Assembly: GCA_026168455.1 (NCBI GenBank)
Contig: CM047427.1
Location: forward strand, 43,248,846 to 43,312,845
From: Theocolax elegans
Lineage: Eukaryota; Arthropoda; Insecta; Hymenoptera; Cerocephalidae
Length of the DNA stretch: 64,000 nucleotides
Direction of reading: 5' to 3'
The translations under genes were made by a program, and so were the position numbers. The notes below the pieces were generated by a model. The model did not search any database. It saw nothing but the letters and a program-made list of their open reading frames with translations, and was not told where the DNA came from. Below, one piece after another: positions 55,741 through 64,000 of the stretch (positions within the stretch are counted from its first letter, which is position 1; every line of letters starts with the position of its first letter).

Positions 55741-55935
55741 AATTGCTGAAGAACCGGGGTTGTTTGATTTCGGGCGCTCTATGGATACAATTCGCCACTA
55801 GATCCATACGGTTAACATTATTTTCATTAAATCATTTATTTAAAGATAACTATTCATACTTCTAGCCGATATTTTAAAAAAGTTGTGCCAGATTTAGCCA
55901 TTTGGAGGTCAGATTCAGAAAAAGTGCGAAAAAAT

Positions 55936-56165
55936 AGTACATGGTATTTGAGGTCTACGATGGCTCGGTCGGTAGAGCGTCGGGCTCGTAACCTGGAGGT
56001 CTCAGGTTCGATTCCTGGCCCGGCCGATTGATACAGGCACCTCTGGGGAATGTATTTTCAACAAGTGCTTTCTTAACAAAGACATCGTATGACCTCTATC
56101 GCAGATTAGCACCAATTTGGGAGCATATGAAGAGCGACGTTAAAATAAAAAAAAGTACATGGTAT
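55936..56165 (+). mobile_element. tRNA-derived SINE with 12-bp target duplications
   Basis: AGTACATGGTAT flanks the element at 55936-55947 and 56154-56165. The body (55948-56153, 206 bp) begins with a tRNA-like head: A box TGGCTCGGTCGG at 55961-55972, B box GGTTCGATTCC at 56005-56015, D- and T-stems formed and an anticodon-like loop CTCGTAA. It ends in 'taaaataaaaaaaa'. The acceptor stem does not pair, so it is a retroposon and not a functional tRNA. It lies upstream of the TIM44 exon in the same orientation, presumably in an intron. Confidence 0.88.
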
Positions 56166-56579
56166 AGTTATGTAAATATTGAATAATTTGTGTATAAAGA
56201 ACAATACTTTTTGACCAATTTGAATCAGGTTTCAGCCAAAGTATACCTAATATTGGATGCAAAGATGAATTTATTAAATATGTCCGAAACGTCGGAAAAT
56301 TGTTCGTAAAGATCAATAAATTCATTTTTGTATCTAAACAACTTGGGAGAAACAATACATTTTTTTAAACCATTTATATCTAATTTTATTCACATTATAT
56401 TACAGTAAATAGATATTTTCCAATGATAATTATATTGATTTCAAGTATGCAATTTTAAATAATGAGGTTTATTAGAAATATGTTTGCTAGATTAATATGC
56501 TTCATATTATGCAACTTGTGCAATATATTACCTTTATCAATACTGCTTGTTAAATGTTTTATTATATTTATATATGCAG
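56166..56579. other. Intron sequence before the TIM44 exon
   Basis: AT-rich. Ends with 'ttatatatgcag', a splice acceptor at 56578-56579. No upstream TIM44 exon is seen back to the window's other transposons, so the preceding intron is long or the earlier exons lie outside the window. Confidence 0.6.
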
Positions 56580-56943
56580 GACAAAAATCCATATGTCAAT
56601 AAGGTACTTGATTGGAAAATTAGGTATGAAGAATCAGAAAATCCTGTATTACGCGCCTCTAAAGTACTAACAGACAAAATTTCAGACATTTTTGGAGGAC
56701 TATTTCAAAAAACAGAATTATCTGAAACTCTGACAGAAATATGCAAACTTGATCCAACATTTGATAAAGTCAAGTTCCTAACAGATTGCGAGACTGATAT
56801 TATCCCTAATGTTCTAGAAGCAATGATTCGAGGAGACTTAGAAATACTAAAAGATTGGTGTCATGAGGCTCCCTATAATGTTATAGCTCAACCTTTGACA
56901 CAGGCATTGAAAATGGGTTACCATTTAGATAGCAAAGTATTAG
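56580..56943 (+). CDS. TIM44 internal exon (mitochondrial import)
   Basis: TIM44 is the peripheral inner-membrane scaffold that ties mitochondrial Hsp70 to the TIM23 channel and helps pull presequence proteins into the matrix. The exon of 364 nt (121 codons plus one base) starts after acceptor 'tatgcag' and ends before donor GTAAAT at 56944. It reads DKNPYVNKVLDWKIRYEESE, NPVLRASKVLTDKISDIFGG, LFQKTELSETLTEICKLDPT, FDKVKFLTDCETDIIPNVLE, AMIRGDLEILKDWCHEAPYN and VIAQPLTQALKMGYHLDSKV. This covers the linker and the first part of the C-terminal Tim44 domain. It matches human TIMM44 closely as I recall it (FDK, CENDIIPNVLEAMI, LKDWCYEA). There are no stops or frameshifts inside, so it is under constraint. 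The remaining exons (presequence, coiled coil, end of the domain) are not in the window. The reading frame is fixed by similarity and by the splice sites. Confidence 0.93.
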
Positions 56944-57856
56944 GTAAATTTTTATTATTTAAAATATTACTTTACTAGTATTATAATTATTTTCTTGTGG
57001 CTTTTACGTAATGTGATGCAACAAGTATATTTCATAAGTACCATAATTATATCTATGCATAAATATATGTACACAAATATGTTACGCCTCTTACCTTATT
57101 TATTGAAGATAGATGTATTTAAGATTAATATGTTGTTTTCTTGTGTTTATTTTCTAATTGTTTTATTTTACACTTATATAATCTTGTAATATGTTAAGGC
57201 GGATTCCAAGTTTTTATCCGGTTCTTCGATTATCCTTTTAAAGTACTTATATTTATTATATTAGTCACTTTACGTATTTGCTGCTTTTTATTTATCATAA
57301 ATATAATTCGGGTACGGAGCCACCTTTGTATCTATTTAGCTTTGCAGACTTATTAACTTTGTTGTGTTCAGCTTAATACATTTTATATCAACACACAATG
57401 ACTAATATAAATTGATCTATTTTGTGTTTGTGTAATCTTTGTATATTTATTGGTGCAACTTATGCACAATTCTGTTACCGCATGTTGAGCCACAAAATCG
57501 GTAGTGCTTAATTTTGATTTTAGTTTAAAATAACACTTCTAATTTAAATATACAATTACATTTATTATTCTTTTCAGTTTATTATAAATATTAATGGTTA
57601 AAAATTTTACATAAATAAGCTACGAAGGTTTAATTATAAATAAAGCTATTCTATGTTACTTTCCATCCTTTGTATATTAAAGTTAGCCTGTTTATGCAAA
57701 TTTTTTTAAACATCATTTAGTTATTGATACATTATTTTTATATTAATGTAGTTGTATTTTATTATTCTATCTTTTGAATCATGACGTATTGGATTTCTAA
57801 AAATTTTTATAATTGTCAACCTTAGCTGCCAGTATTCTTGTGATTATTTACCTTTG

Positions 57857-57897
<41 letters not shown>

Positions 57898-58015
57898 TAA
57901 ACGGTTTTTTATAGATCTGTGTCTAGATATCTAATTTATCATTAATTTTATCTTTTATCCTTAAATGGTAAGTTATTCTATTTTATCATAAATTAATAAT
58001 ATTGTTAAATATAAC
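56944..58015. other. TIM44 intron, AT-rich, with (TA)n
   Basis: Starts with donor GTAAATTTTT. AT-rich, no exon of the expected continuation seen. A (TA)n tract lies at about 57859-57894. Confidence 0.6.
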
Positions 58016-58411
58016 GTGTGTCACGTTGTACTGGGGATCAGAATGCAGGTGAAGAAATATTACTAATTATTAATAAAAATATTTATTAAACTAATAAAAC
58101 TATATAAATACCGGGATAGGCGCCTGCCGCGTCTATAGGCGACAATTAAACGATAACTCGCGAGTTATCGATGCTACTACTACGTAGGCTCAGAAGACGA
58201 TCGTCGGCCGAATACGTGGCCGGATACTTGAATTACGGGAACGCGGGGTCGCAGGTAATGCCTAAGTATGTTGTGGGGAAAGAGATGGGGGGAGAACGCG
58301 AAGAAACCTATACTCGCACACTAGTACTGGTAGTCGGCGGTACCGTCAGCAGCGAGAGGAACTAGTCATCAACATCTTTATGGCGATGCTCCGATGCACC
58401 TTCTACTACTA

Positions 58412-58478
<67 letters not shown>

Positions 58479-58849
58479 TCCCTCTCCTTTTCTCTGTCTG
58501 GTGGGTACAACGGCTGTCTATCTGTTTGCTCCATCAAGCTATAGGCACATCTCGATCTTATTCATTATTTCTGAGTTCCAGTTCGTAACGAGACGACTCT
58601 CCCGGGGTGTCGGAATAATTATTTTTAAAATAACGGATAAATTTCCGCACATCCGTGGAGTAATTCATCAGCAAAGTGATCAAAATTTGGAGGTTACGTG
58701 AGTTCATCAAGGCGCCCTCAACTTGGCGGTCATATCTGGCGTCACCTCTAGGCCGGTTTGCAAAAATTTTCGCACCGCGACTTCGCAGCGCCACCCACAA
58801 CTTCGCTTGCCGGATCGACTAGCGAGTCAAATTTTTGCAATTCTCTTCA
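58016..58849. other. GC-richer segment with (CT)n, likely LINE 5' region at its end
   Basis: 58016-58400 is GC-richer with 'tgtgtcacgttgtactgggg' at the start, possibly a TE end. (CT)n runs from 58413 to about 58490. 58590-58849 is GC-richer with no stop-rich pattern and leads into the zinc-finger frame at 58850; it may be the 5' untranslated region of that LINE piece. Confidence 0.45.
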
Positions 58850-59232
58850 TGGCATCAACCAGGACCATATGCTGTATTTGCGGCAAGCGCATTATTAGGA
58901 AGGACAGGCCGGAGGAGTGTCCCCGCTATGACGGAGTCTCTCACGAGTTTTGCTTTGCGCTCGATCCCGGCTCCGATAAGCCGCGTTACTGCCAGCTCGC
59001 TTCTACTACTTGCAATTCACTGGGGACAGCATCTCTCGGGTTACCATTGCAGGCTAGTGAGACCGCTCGTACCTCCGTTCAAGCCACGCCTACCCCCACC
59101 ATACCATCCAGTAAGCGCCTAGCCTCGCCCCCATCCCCATCACTCCTCCAGGTCGCTAAGCAACCGCGCGGGGCGGGACTTAAGAGCGCATGTGAGATTC
59201 ATGTGAGGTCCTTCTCCAGGGTATTCCATTAG
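58850..59232 (+). pseudogene. LINE ORF1-like zinc-finger fragment
   Basis: From ATG 58850 the frame reads MASTRTICCICGKRIIRKDR, PEECPRYDGVSHEFCFALDP and GSDKPRYC, a Cys/His pattern (CxxC...C...HxxC) like the PHD-type finger at the start of LINE ORF1 proteins. A Ser/Thr/Pro-rich stretch follows and the frame ends at 59230-59232. Codon use is GC-rich, unlike the AT-rich LINE ORF1 that starts at 59635, so it is probably the 5' remnant of a different LINE family rather than an extra ORF of the same element. RNA-binding function is only inferred from the family. Confidence 0.5.
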
Positions 59233-59634
59233 AGTTGAATGCTTCCAGCAAGGATATTTTATTTAAAGTTCTGTCGGCAATCTACTTGCTTCTGATGATT
59301 AGCCAGATAGTGGATTCGAGACAATGGTCCCCTCGATCTGTTTCATCCAGGGCCTCCACTTCAAATTCAACTTCTCCTACTGTCCTAGATACCCAACCCT
59401 ATCGTATGACATTGTAAATCACTTTTCTTTTATTTGATCAAAAGTATGAATGTAATACTGCTGGCAATTTCATTGTTCTATTGGACATGAATAGTAATTT
59501 TGCATTTTGACATTCCTCACGCCTTTGTGCCATATTGTTGAAATTTGAAGTTGCTCTGTATTTGTTTATTTAAGTTTAATATTTTCTGCACATAATTTCC
59601 TTATTCATATTAATCACAGACGGTGTAATCACAA
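59233..59634. other. Spacer or 5' region before LINE ORF1
   Basis: AT-rich, no gene. Probably the 5' untranslated region of the LINE at 59635-63944, at least in its right half. Confidence 0.4.
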
Positions 59635-60660
59635 ATGCCTATATGTAGTAGATGTAGCTGTAATATTGCGACAAAAAATCACAGATGCTCCTTTTGCGAC
59701 AAATATTTTCATCCGGGTTGTCTTATTCAACTTGTATCCACAAAACAAAAGAGTAATACGAAAAACTCGAATGGTGATATCAGTCCGATATCTCACAGAT
59801 CTGATAGGTTTGATTTAACTCGTGATTTGAAATCATCCGAACCTGTTAGTGTTGATGAAGAAATGTCTCAAGGTGCTAATAATAACAACATGGACAATAA
59901 TAGATCTGCGACTCCTACAAATATGATACCACCAAATGCACCAGCTCTTCCACAAGATTGGTGTAATTTACCGGAATCTGAGAGATCGGCATTTATTTTT
60001 CAACAAATGCAATCAAACTTAACAGCTGTTTTCGGCCAACATTCGATGCTAAACACCCAATTCACCAGCTTAACCCAAAGTGTCTCTGAAAATACGCAGC
60101 GCATAAACACTCTTGAGTCCCAGATACAACAAATACATAATTTGCAGCGTCCATCATCTGTATCTGGTTATGAGATTAAAGTCACTGGAATTCCAGTTGA
60201 CTGCAATTTTACTCATAAAAATTTGGTTAACGTCATTTTATCTCGGCTCGATCTGAAACATCTCCAGAATGATATTCTAGAAATCCGTGAGTTTAAAATT
60301 AAACAGCAGCAAAACCCATCCGATTTCTCAGTTGCAGCTCCCAGGTCCAAATCATTAATAGTTAAACTTAAATCTGTAGCGGTTAAGGAGCACATTCTGA
60401 AAACTAAGCGTGAAATGGGCGGAATCGTCTTTGGTAAGTTGTTTCCAGAAACACAAGTCAATGCCCCGACTCAACGCCTTAATCTCTATGATATGTTGCC
60501 TTCTGATCTTTATAGATTGTTAGTTTCGACAAAGAAAAGGGCCCGTGAATTGAATTACAAGCACGTTTGGGCTCGAGATGATTGTGTTTTTGTTCGTCGG
60601 TCTGATAAGTCTGATGCAATAGTTATTCGTTCAATGGACGATTTAAATAAATTGATATGA
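59635..60660 (+). CDS. LINE ORF1 protein, intact (341 aa)
   Basis: Nucleic-acid chaperone of a non-LTR retrotransposon. ATG at 59635, stop TGA at 60658-60660. Residues 1-29 form a zinc finger (CSRCSCNIATKNHRCSFCDK then YFHPGC). Residues ~30-110 are polar and disordered. Residues ~140-172 look coiled-coil (MLNTQFTSLTQSVSENTQRI, NTLESQIQQI). Residues ~180-270 fit the RRM-like fold of ORF1p (YEIKVTGIPVDCNF, LIVKLKSVAVKEHILKTKRE). The C-terminus (LPSDLYRLLVSTKKRARELN and YKHVWARDDCVFVRRSD) resembles the FP25K-like domain shared by Jockey/CR1-group ORF1 proteins. No stop or frameshift interrupts it, although ORF2 downstream is broken. ORF2 follows directly in the same frame. Confidence 0.88.
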   Translation: MPICSRCSCNIATKNHRCSFCDKYFHPGCLIQLVSTKQKSNTKNSNGDISPISHRSDRFDLTRDLKSSEPVSVDEEMSQGANNNNMDNNRSATPTNMIPPNAPALPQDWCNLPESERSAFIFQQMQSNLTAVFGQHSMLNTQFTSLTQSVSENTQRINTLESQIQQIHNLQRPSSVSGYEIKVTGIPVDCNFTHKNLVNVILSRLDLKHLQNDILEIREFKIKQQQNPSDFSVAAPRSKSLIVKLKSVAVKEHILKTKREMGGIVFGKLFPETQVNAPTQRLNLYDMLPSDLYRLLVSTKKRARELNYKHVWARDDCVFVRRSDKSDAIVIRSMDDLNKLI

Positions 60661-63575
60661 CTCGTGGTCGATGAGTGTACTCTTTCCACACCAAATTTGG
60701 CTGTAAATCAGACATATTCCAATCTACGTGCTGCTCAGGCGAATGTTAACTCCATAAAAGAGCACTTTAATGATGTTAAAGATCTCATTGTAAGTAAATC
60801 GATTGATGTTTTCGCTATGTCTGAAACTTGGCTTACTCCGAAATAGCCGATATCCCTCTTTCCAATTGACAACTATTATTTGTTTAGAAACGACCGCAAT
60901 ATTAAATCAACTAAAGGCAAACGTGAATACATGCAGGGTGGTGGAGTGGGATACTATATTCGAAAAGACATTTCTACAAAAATTTTGAACCAATCGGAAA
61001 ACATAACCATGAATGATACTGAATATATGATTCTTGAGCTTACGACGAGTAAGCAGCAAAAGATGCTATTGGTCTCAGTTTATAGGCGCCCTAAGGGTCA
61101 AGTACTATCTAAAATGTTTGAATCAATTAACCAATATCTCCATCTTTATTCTGACATTATAATTGCAGGAGATCTAAATTCCGATTTGGCATGTGAAAAT
61201 TACTATTCAAAACATCTAAGAAGCCTCATTTTTTAAAATGCATTATATTTGATACCTACTGGCCCAACGCATCACCGTGACAACTCGGATACTTGGCTTG
61301 ATGTTCTGTTGACTGATTCATCGGATAAGGTTGTTGGATTTTCCAAATCAAATGTACCCTTTATAAATTGCCATGACTACGTAATAGTTGATCTCAAATT
61401 GAGGTTGAATTAAAAAAACAAAATAAGTGTAATGTCACGGAATTTTCGTAGATTTTCACCAAATGTATTCTCTGAAGTTCTAAAGAAGAGTATGAGCAAT
61501 CATAATTTGATTTCGAATCTGGATTTGAACGTGAATTAAAGTCTCAACCTCTTCCAGACTTTGTCGATAGAATTGTTGGATATACATGCACCATTCAAAT
61601 GCCAAAATTTAAAAAAAATACATGCCCCTTGGTTTAATGACATATTGAGATTAATGTGCACGAAAAGAAATCGATTATATCAGCAGTTTCGTCGTAATCG
61701 AAATGTTGTGCTGCTAGGTGAATTTAAGTGTTTACGGAAACAAACTAAATTGGAAATAAGAAAGGCTCGTGAAGAATATTTAGTACGTAGCTTATCAAAT
61801 GCATCGGATGCGTCTAAGTATTGGAAGATTCTGTGCAAACATGGACTGATCAAACAGAAAAATGACTCATCCTTACAAAAGTTTGGAGCATCTGACTTGA
61901 TTGCTCATTTTTCGTCAATTGCAAATTGTCATCCGAATTGTACAGTTGGGGAGTTGGAGGTGATTCTTGGTCGTCCTTACACAAATATTGATGTAATGTT
62001 TCATTTCGCACCTGTTGACTCTATACAGGTCTATAATATAATGAAGCTGTGCTTACCTAAAGCTAAAAGCGGTAATTGTGATGGACTTTCTCTAAATTAT
62101 TTTTCTGATGTGCTGCCTACAATTGTACCGTTCTTTGTTGATTTGTTTAATAGATCCATACAATTATGCCAATACCCTGATCTATGGAAGAGATCGGTTA
62201 TTATACCATTAAGTAAGGTTAGTCCTCCGAAAGATTTGTCTGATACCAGACCTATCACTAACTTACCCCATTTTGCTAAAGTGTTTGACACTATTTTAAC
62301 CAGACAGCTGGTTGACATTCTTGAATCAACGCTTTTTTTGTCACCTTTTCAATTGGGATTTAGGAATGGTTTCAGTGCCCAAACTGATTTGCTGAAAACA
62401 ACTGATGACATTCTAAGGGTTTGGAGAATGGTCTGGTTATACTGATGGTATTGTTTGATTTGAGTAAGGCTTTTGATTCGATCAACCATTGTATTTTGTT
62501 GGCCAAATTAAAGGAATGCAACTTCTCGCCAGAGGTACTGAAATTGATGCATTCCTATATCAGTCATCGTGTACAAGCTGTCTTAGATTTGAACGGTGAA
62601 CCTTCCGAATTTATGCCTATGACATCAGGGGTACCGCAGGGCTCAACCCCAGGTCCCATTCTGTTCTTAATTTACATTAATTCCATCACTAAGATTATCA
62701 AAAACTGTAGATATATGTTATTTGCTGATAATTTGAAGATTTATACACAATGCAAGCCCGCTGATATAAATGTGGCAATCGATAAAATCAATCAAGATGC
62801 TCAAAGGATTGTCAAGTGGGTCGAGGATAATGGCCTGAAATTAAACTCAAATAAATCTGAGGCTATTCTGTTTGGATCTATACAGCTCAATAGACTTGTC
62901 AGTTGCTCAGATATGTGTCCAATTTTAGTAGGTGAACATCACATATCGCTTTCTAAGTCAGTCAAGAGCCTTGGTATTATCCTGGCAAGTGATTTGTCTT
63001 GGAACGCTCAGATAGCAAGAATATCGTCAAGAGTTCATGGAGCATTGTATCGACTGCGATATAGGGGACACCACCTGCCTCTAAAAGCCCGTATATCACT
63101 TGCTAATGCATTAATTACGCCTCATTTTGATTATGCGTGCCTTGTTTACTATGACTTACCAAATTATCTTGTAATTAAGCTTCAACGCTTATGTAATTCT
63201 GTGGTTTGATTCATTCATCATCTGAAAAAGGACACATGTCTTCGACCATATTATAATCAATTGGGTTGGTTATCTTTGTCAAATCACCGCAAGTATTTTT
63301 TAGGAATAATTATGTTTAAGCTTATTATAAGGCAGGAACCACGATATCTCTTCGATTTTCTGAAATTGAGCAGTGAAGAGCACCGACGATCAAAACGCAT
63401 TGCTTCGATTTTTGATATACCTGTGGAAACCAGGGATTCATACAAATTATCCTTTTCGATTTAGGGCATGATGTTGTGGGAGAGTCTACCTCAGTCGATT
63501 AGAGACAGCAATAGTTTGGCTGGTTTTAAAAGAGTGTTCTATAAGTACTTATTAGATAGTTCAAATGTGCAATAG
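60661..63575 (+). pseudogene. LINE ORF2 (endonuclease and reverse transcriptase), broken
   Basis: Starts right after the ORF1 stop, in the same frame. The AP-type endonuclease is at 60700-61400: RAAQANVNSIKEHFNDVKDL, MSETWL, GGGVGYYIRKD, SVYRRPKG, IIAGDLNSD, DTWLDVLLT and NCHDYVIVDL. The RT is at 61900-63200: LPKAKSGNCDGLSLNYFSD, WKRSVIIPLSK, RPITNLPHFAKVFD, SPFQLGFRNGFSAQTDL, LFDLSKAFDSINHCILLAKL, SGVPQGSTPGPILFLIYIN and LFADNLKIY. The usual A-D-D of the catalytic motif is A-D-N here (~62722), which by itself would kill the RT. In-frame stops at 60844, 61234, about 61410, about 61540, 63207 and 63462 and a frameshift near 62420 add to that. The stop at 63207 (TGA) replaces an expected Arg codon, consistent with CpG decay. 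The end is CAATAG at 63575. It is a Jockey/CR1-group element by motif style. Confidence 0.92.
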
Positions 63576-63940
63576 GCTATTGATAACAAACAAATAAGCA
63601 AATGATTCACTTTGTTGTGAAATTTTTTATCTTATTTAATTTTAAATATTATTTATAGTACTAGTCACAATTATTTACTACATTATATAACTAGTCAAAA
63701 TACATCTTTAAATGAAGCCACAAACTGCGATAAAATAAATTAAATTTATAATGCGTCAGTACTACACCAACTTCTGGTTAAACCGGTAAATGATGTTAAA
63801 TATTATATTTATTGTTAACGTCCTGTATACTATTAATGCCTCATATATGTACAACAGCACTAATATGTATTATATTTGTAAGAGCCATTCGGTCAATGTA
63901 CCTTGGCTATATAAATAAACATAGTTATCAATCAATCAAT

Positions 63941-63944
<4 letters not shown>
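63576..63944 (+). mobile_element. LINE 3' untranslated region and (CAAT)n tail
   Basis: About 350 bp of noncoding AT-rich sequence ending in TCAATCAATCAATCAAT at 63928-63944. A short tandem tail in place of poly(A) is typical of Jockey/CR1-group elements. This marks the 3' end of the LINE. Confidence 0.7.

Positions 63945-63987
<43 letters not shown>
63945..63987. repeat. (CT)n microsatellite
   Basis: Pure CT dinucleotide run directly after the LINE tail, possibly expanded from it. The last 13 bases of the window are unremarkable. Confidence 0.95.
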
Positions 63988-63989
<2 letters not shown>

Positions 63990-64000
63990 GCTAGATCACA

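Noticed and set aside
55948..56030. Functional tRNA-Thr (anticodon-like CGT)
   Set aside because: The acceptor stem does not pair, and target duplications and an A tail show a SINE.

Overview
The window looks like a repeat-rich, AT-rich stretch of an arthropod nuclear genome, most probably an insect. The mix of Penelope-like elements, an R1-type LINE, piggyBac-like, pogo/Tc1-like, hAT and Helitron remnants and a 5S-related SINE fits Hymenoptera such as ants. That assignment is an inference; no marker gene settles it. I see no prokaryotic features, no rRNA operon, no functional tRNA and no CRISPR. Only one piece of ordinary host gene is convincing: one internal exon of TIM44, the mitochondrial import motor scaffold, at 56580-56943 (+) with clean splice sites. 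A second candidate is a short first coding exon of a SAM-like protein at 27243-27312 (-).

Layout. 1-12170 is a degenerate satellite with a unit of about 59 bp. It contains a 633-bp tandem duplication, a 255-bp higher-order repeat and a nearly perfect 4.7-kb tandem duplication. 12171-13560 holds LTR-like sequence, a 100-N assembly gap and an unrecognised ORF end. 13567-17640 holds two convergent Helitron helicase remnants. 18490-26000 is a nest: a Penelope-like element with a 698-bp TA-flanked MITE inside its ORF, then a pogo-like DDE transposase on the minus strand that was split at a TTAA by a piggyBac-like element. 26211-26598 is a 5S-rRNA-related SINE with 15-bp target duplications. 28065-32000 is a tandem repeat of roughly 390 bp broken by LTR-like and MITE insertions. 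32799-37680 holds a triplicated gene-like module and TTAA-flanked foldback sequences, followed by a 0.5-kb (CAAA)n tract. 38700-43200 has LTR-like, gag and Penelope remnants, including a hammerhead-ribozyme-like motif. 43656-46196 is a hAT fragment inside a tandem duplication that also contains foldback minisatellites. 46640-48480 is a second island of the same satellite, hosting an 1112-bp TIR element. 48485-55740 holds a Tc1/mariner-like remnant, minisatellites, a complete solo LTR, TTAA MITEs and an R1 LINE fragment. 55948-56153 is a tRNA-derived SINE. After the TIM44 exon and its intron, 58850-63944 is a nearly full-length Jockey/CR1-group LINE with intact ORF1 and dead ORF2.

The genes do not form a pathway. 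What the window records is layered transposition. Several insertion events can be ordered from exact target duplications and from host reading frames that become continuous when the insert is removed. I found no clear new molecular system. The best leads are the several TTAA-flanked palindromic or short elements, the triplicated spliced gene-like module at 33-37 kb, the ACGGC foldback minisatellites at 44-45.6 kb, and the very recent 4.7-kb satellite duplication, which could be an assembly artefact.
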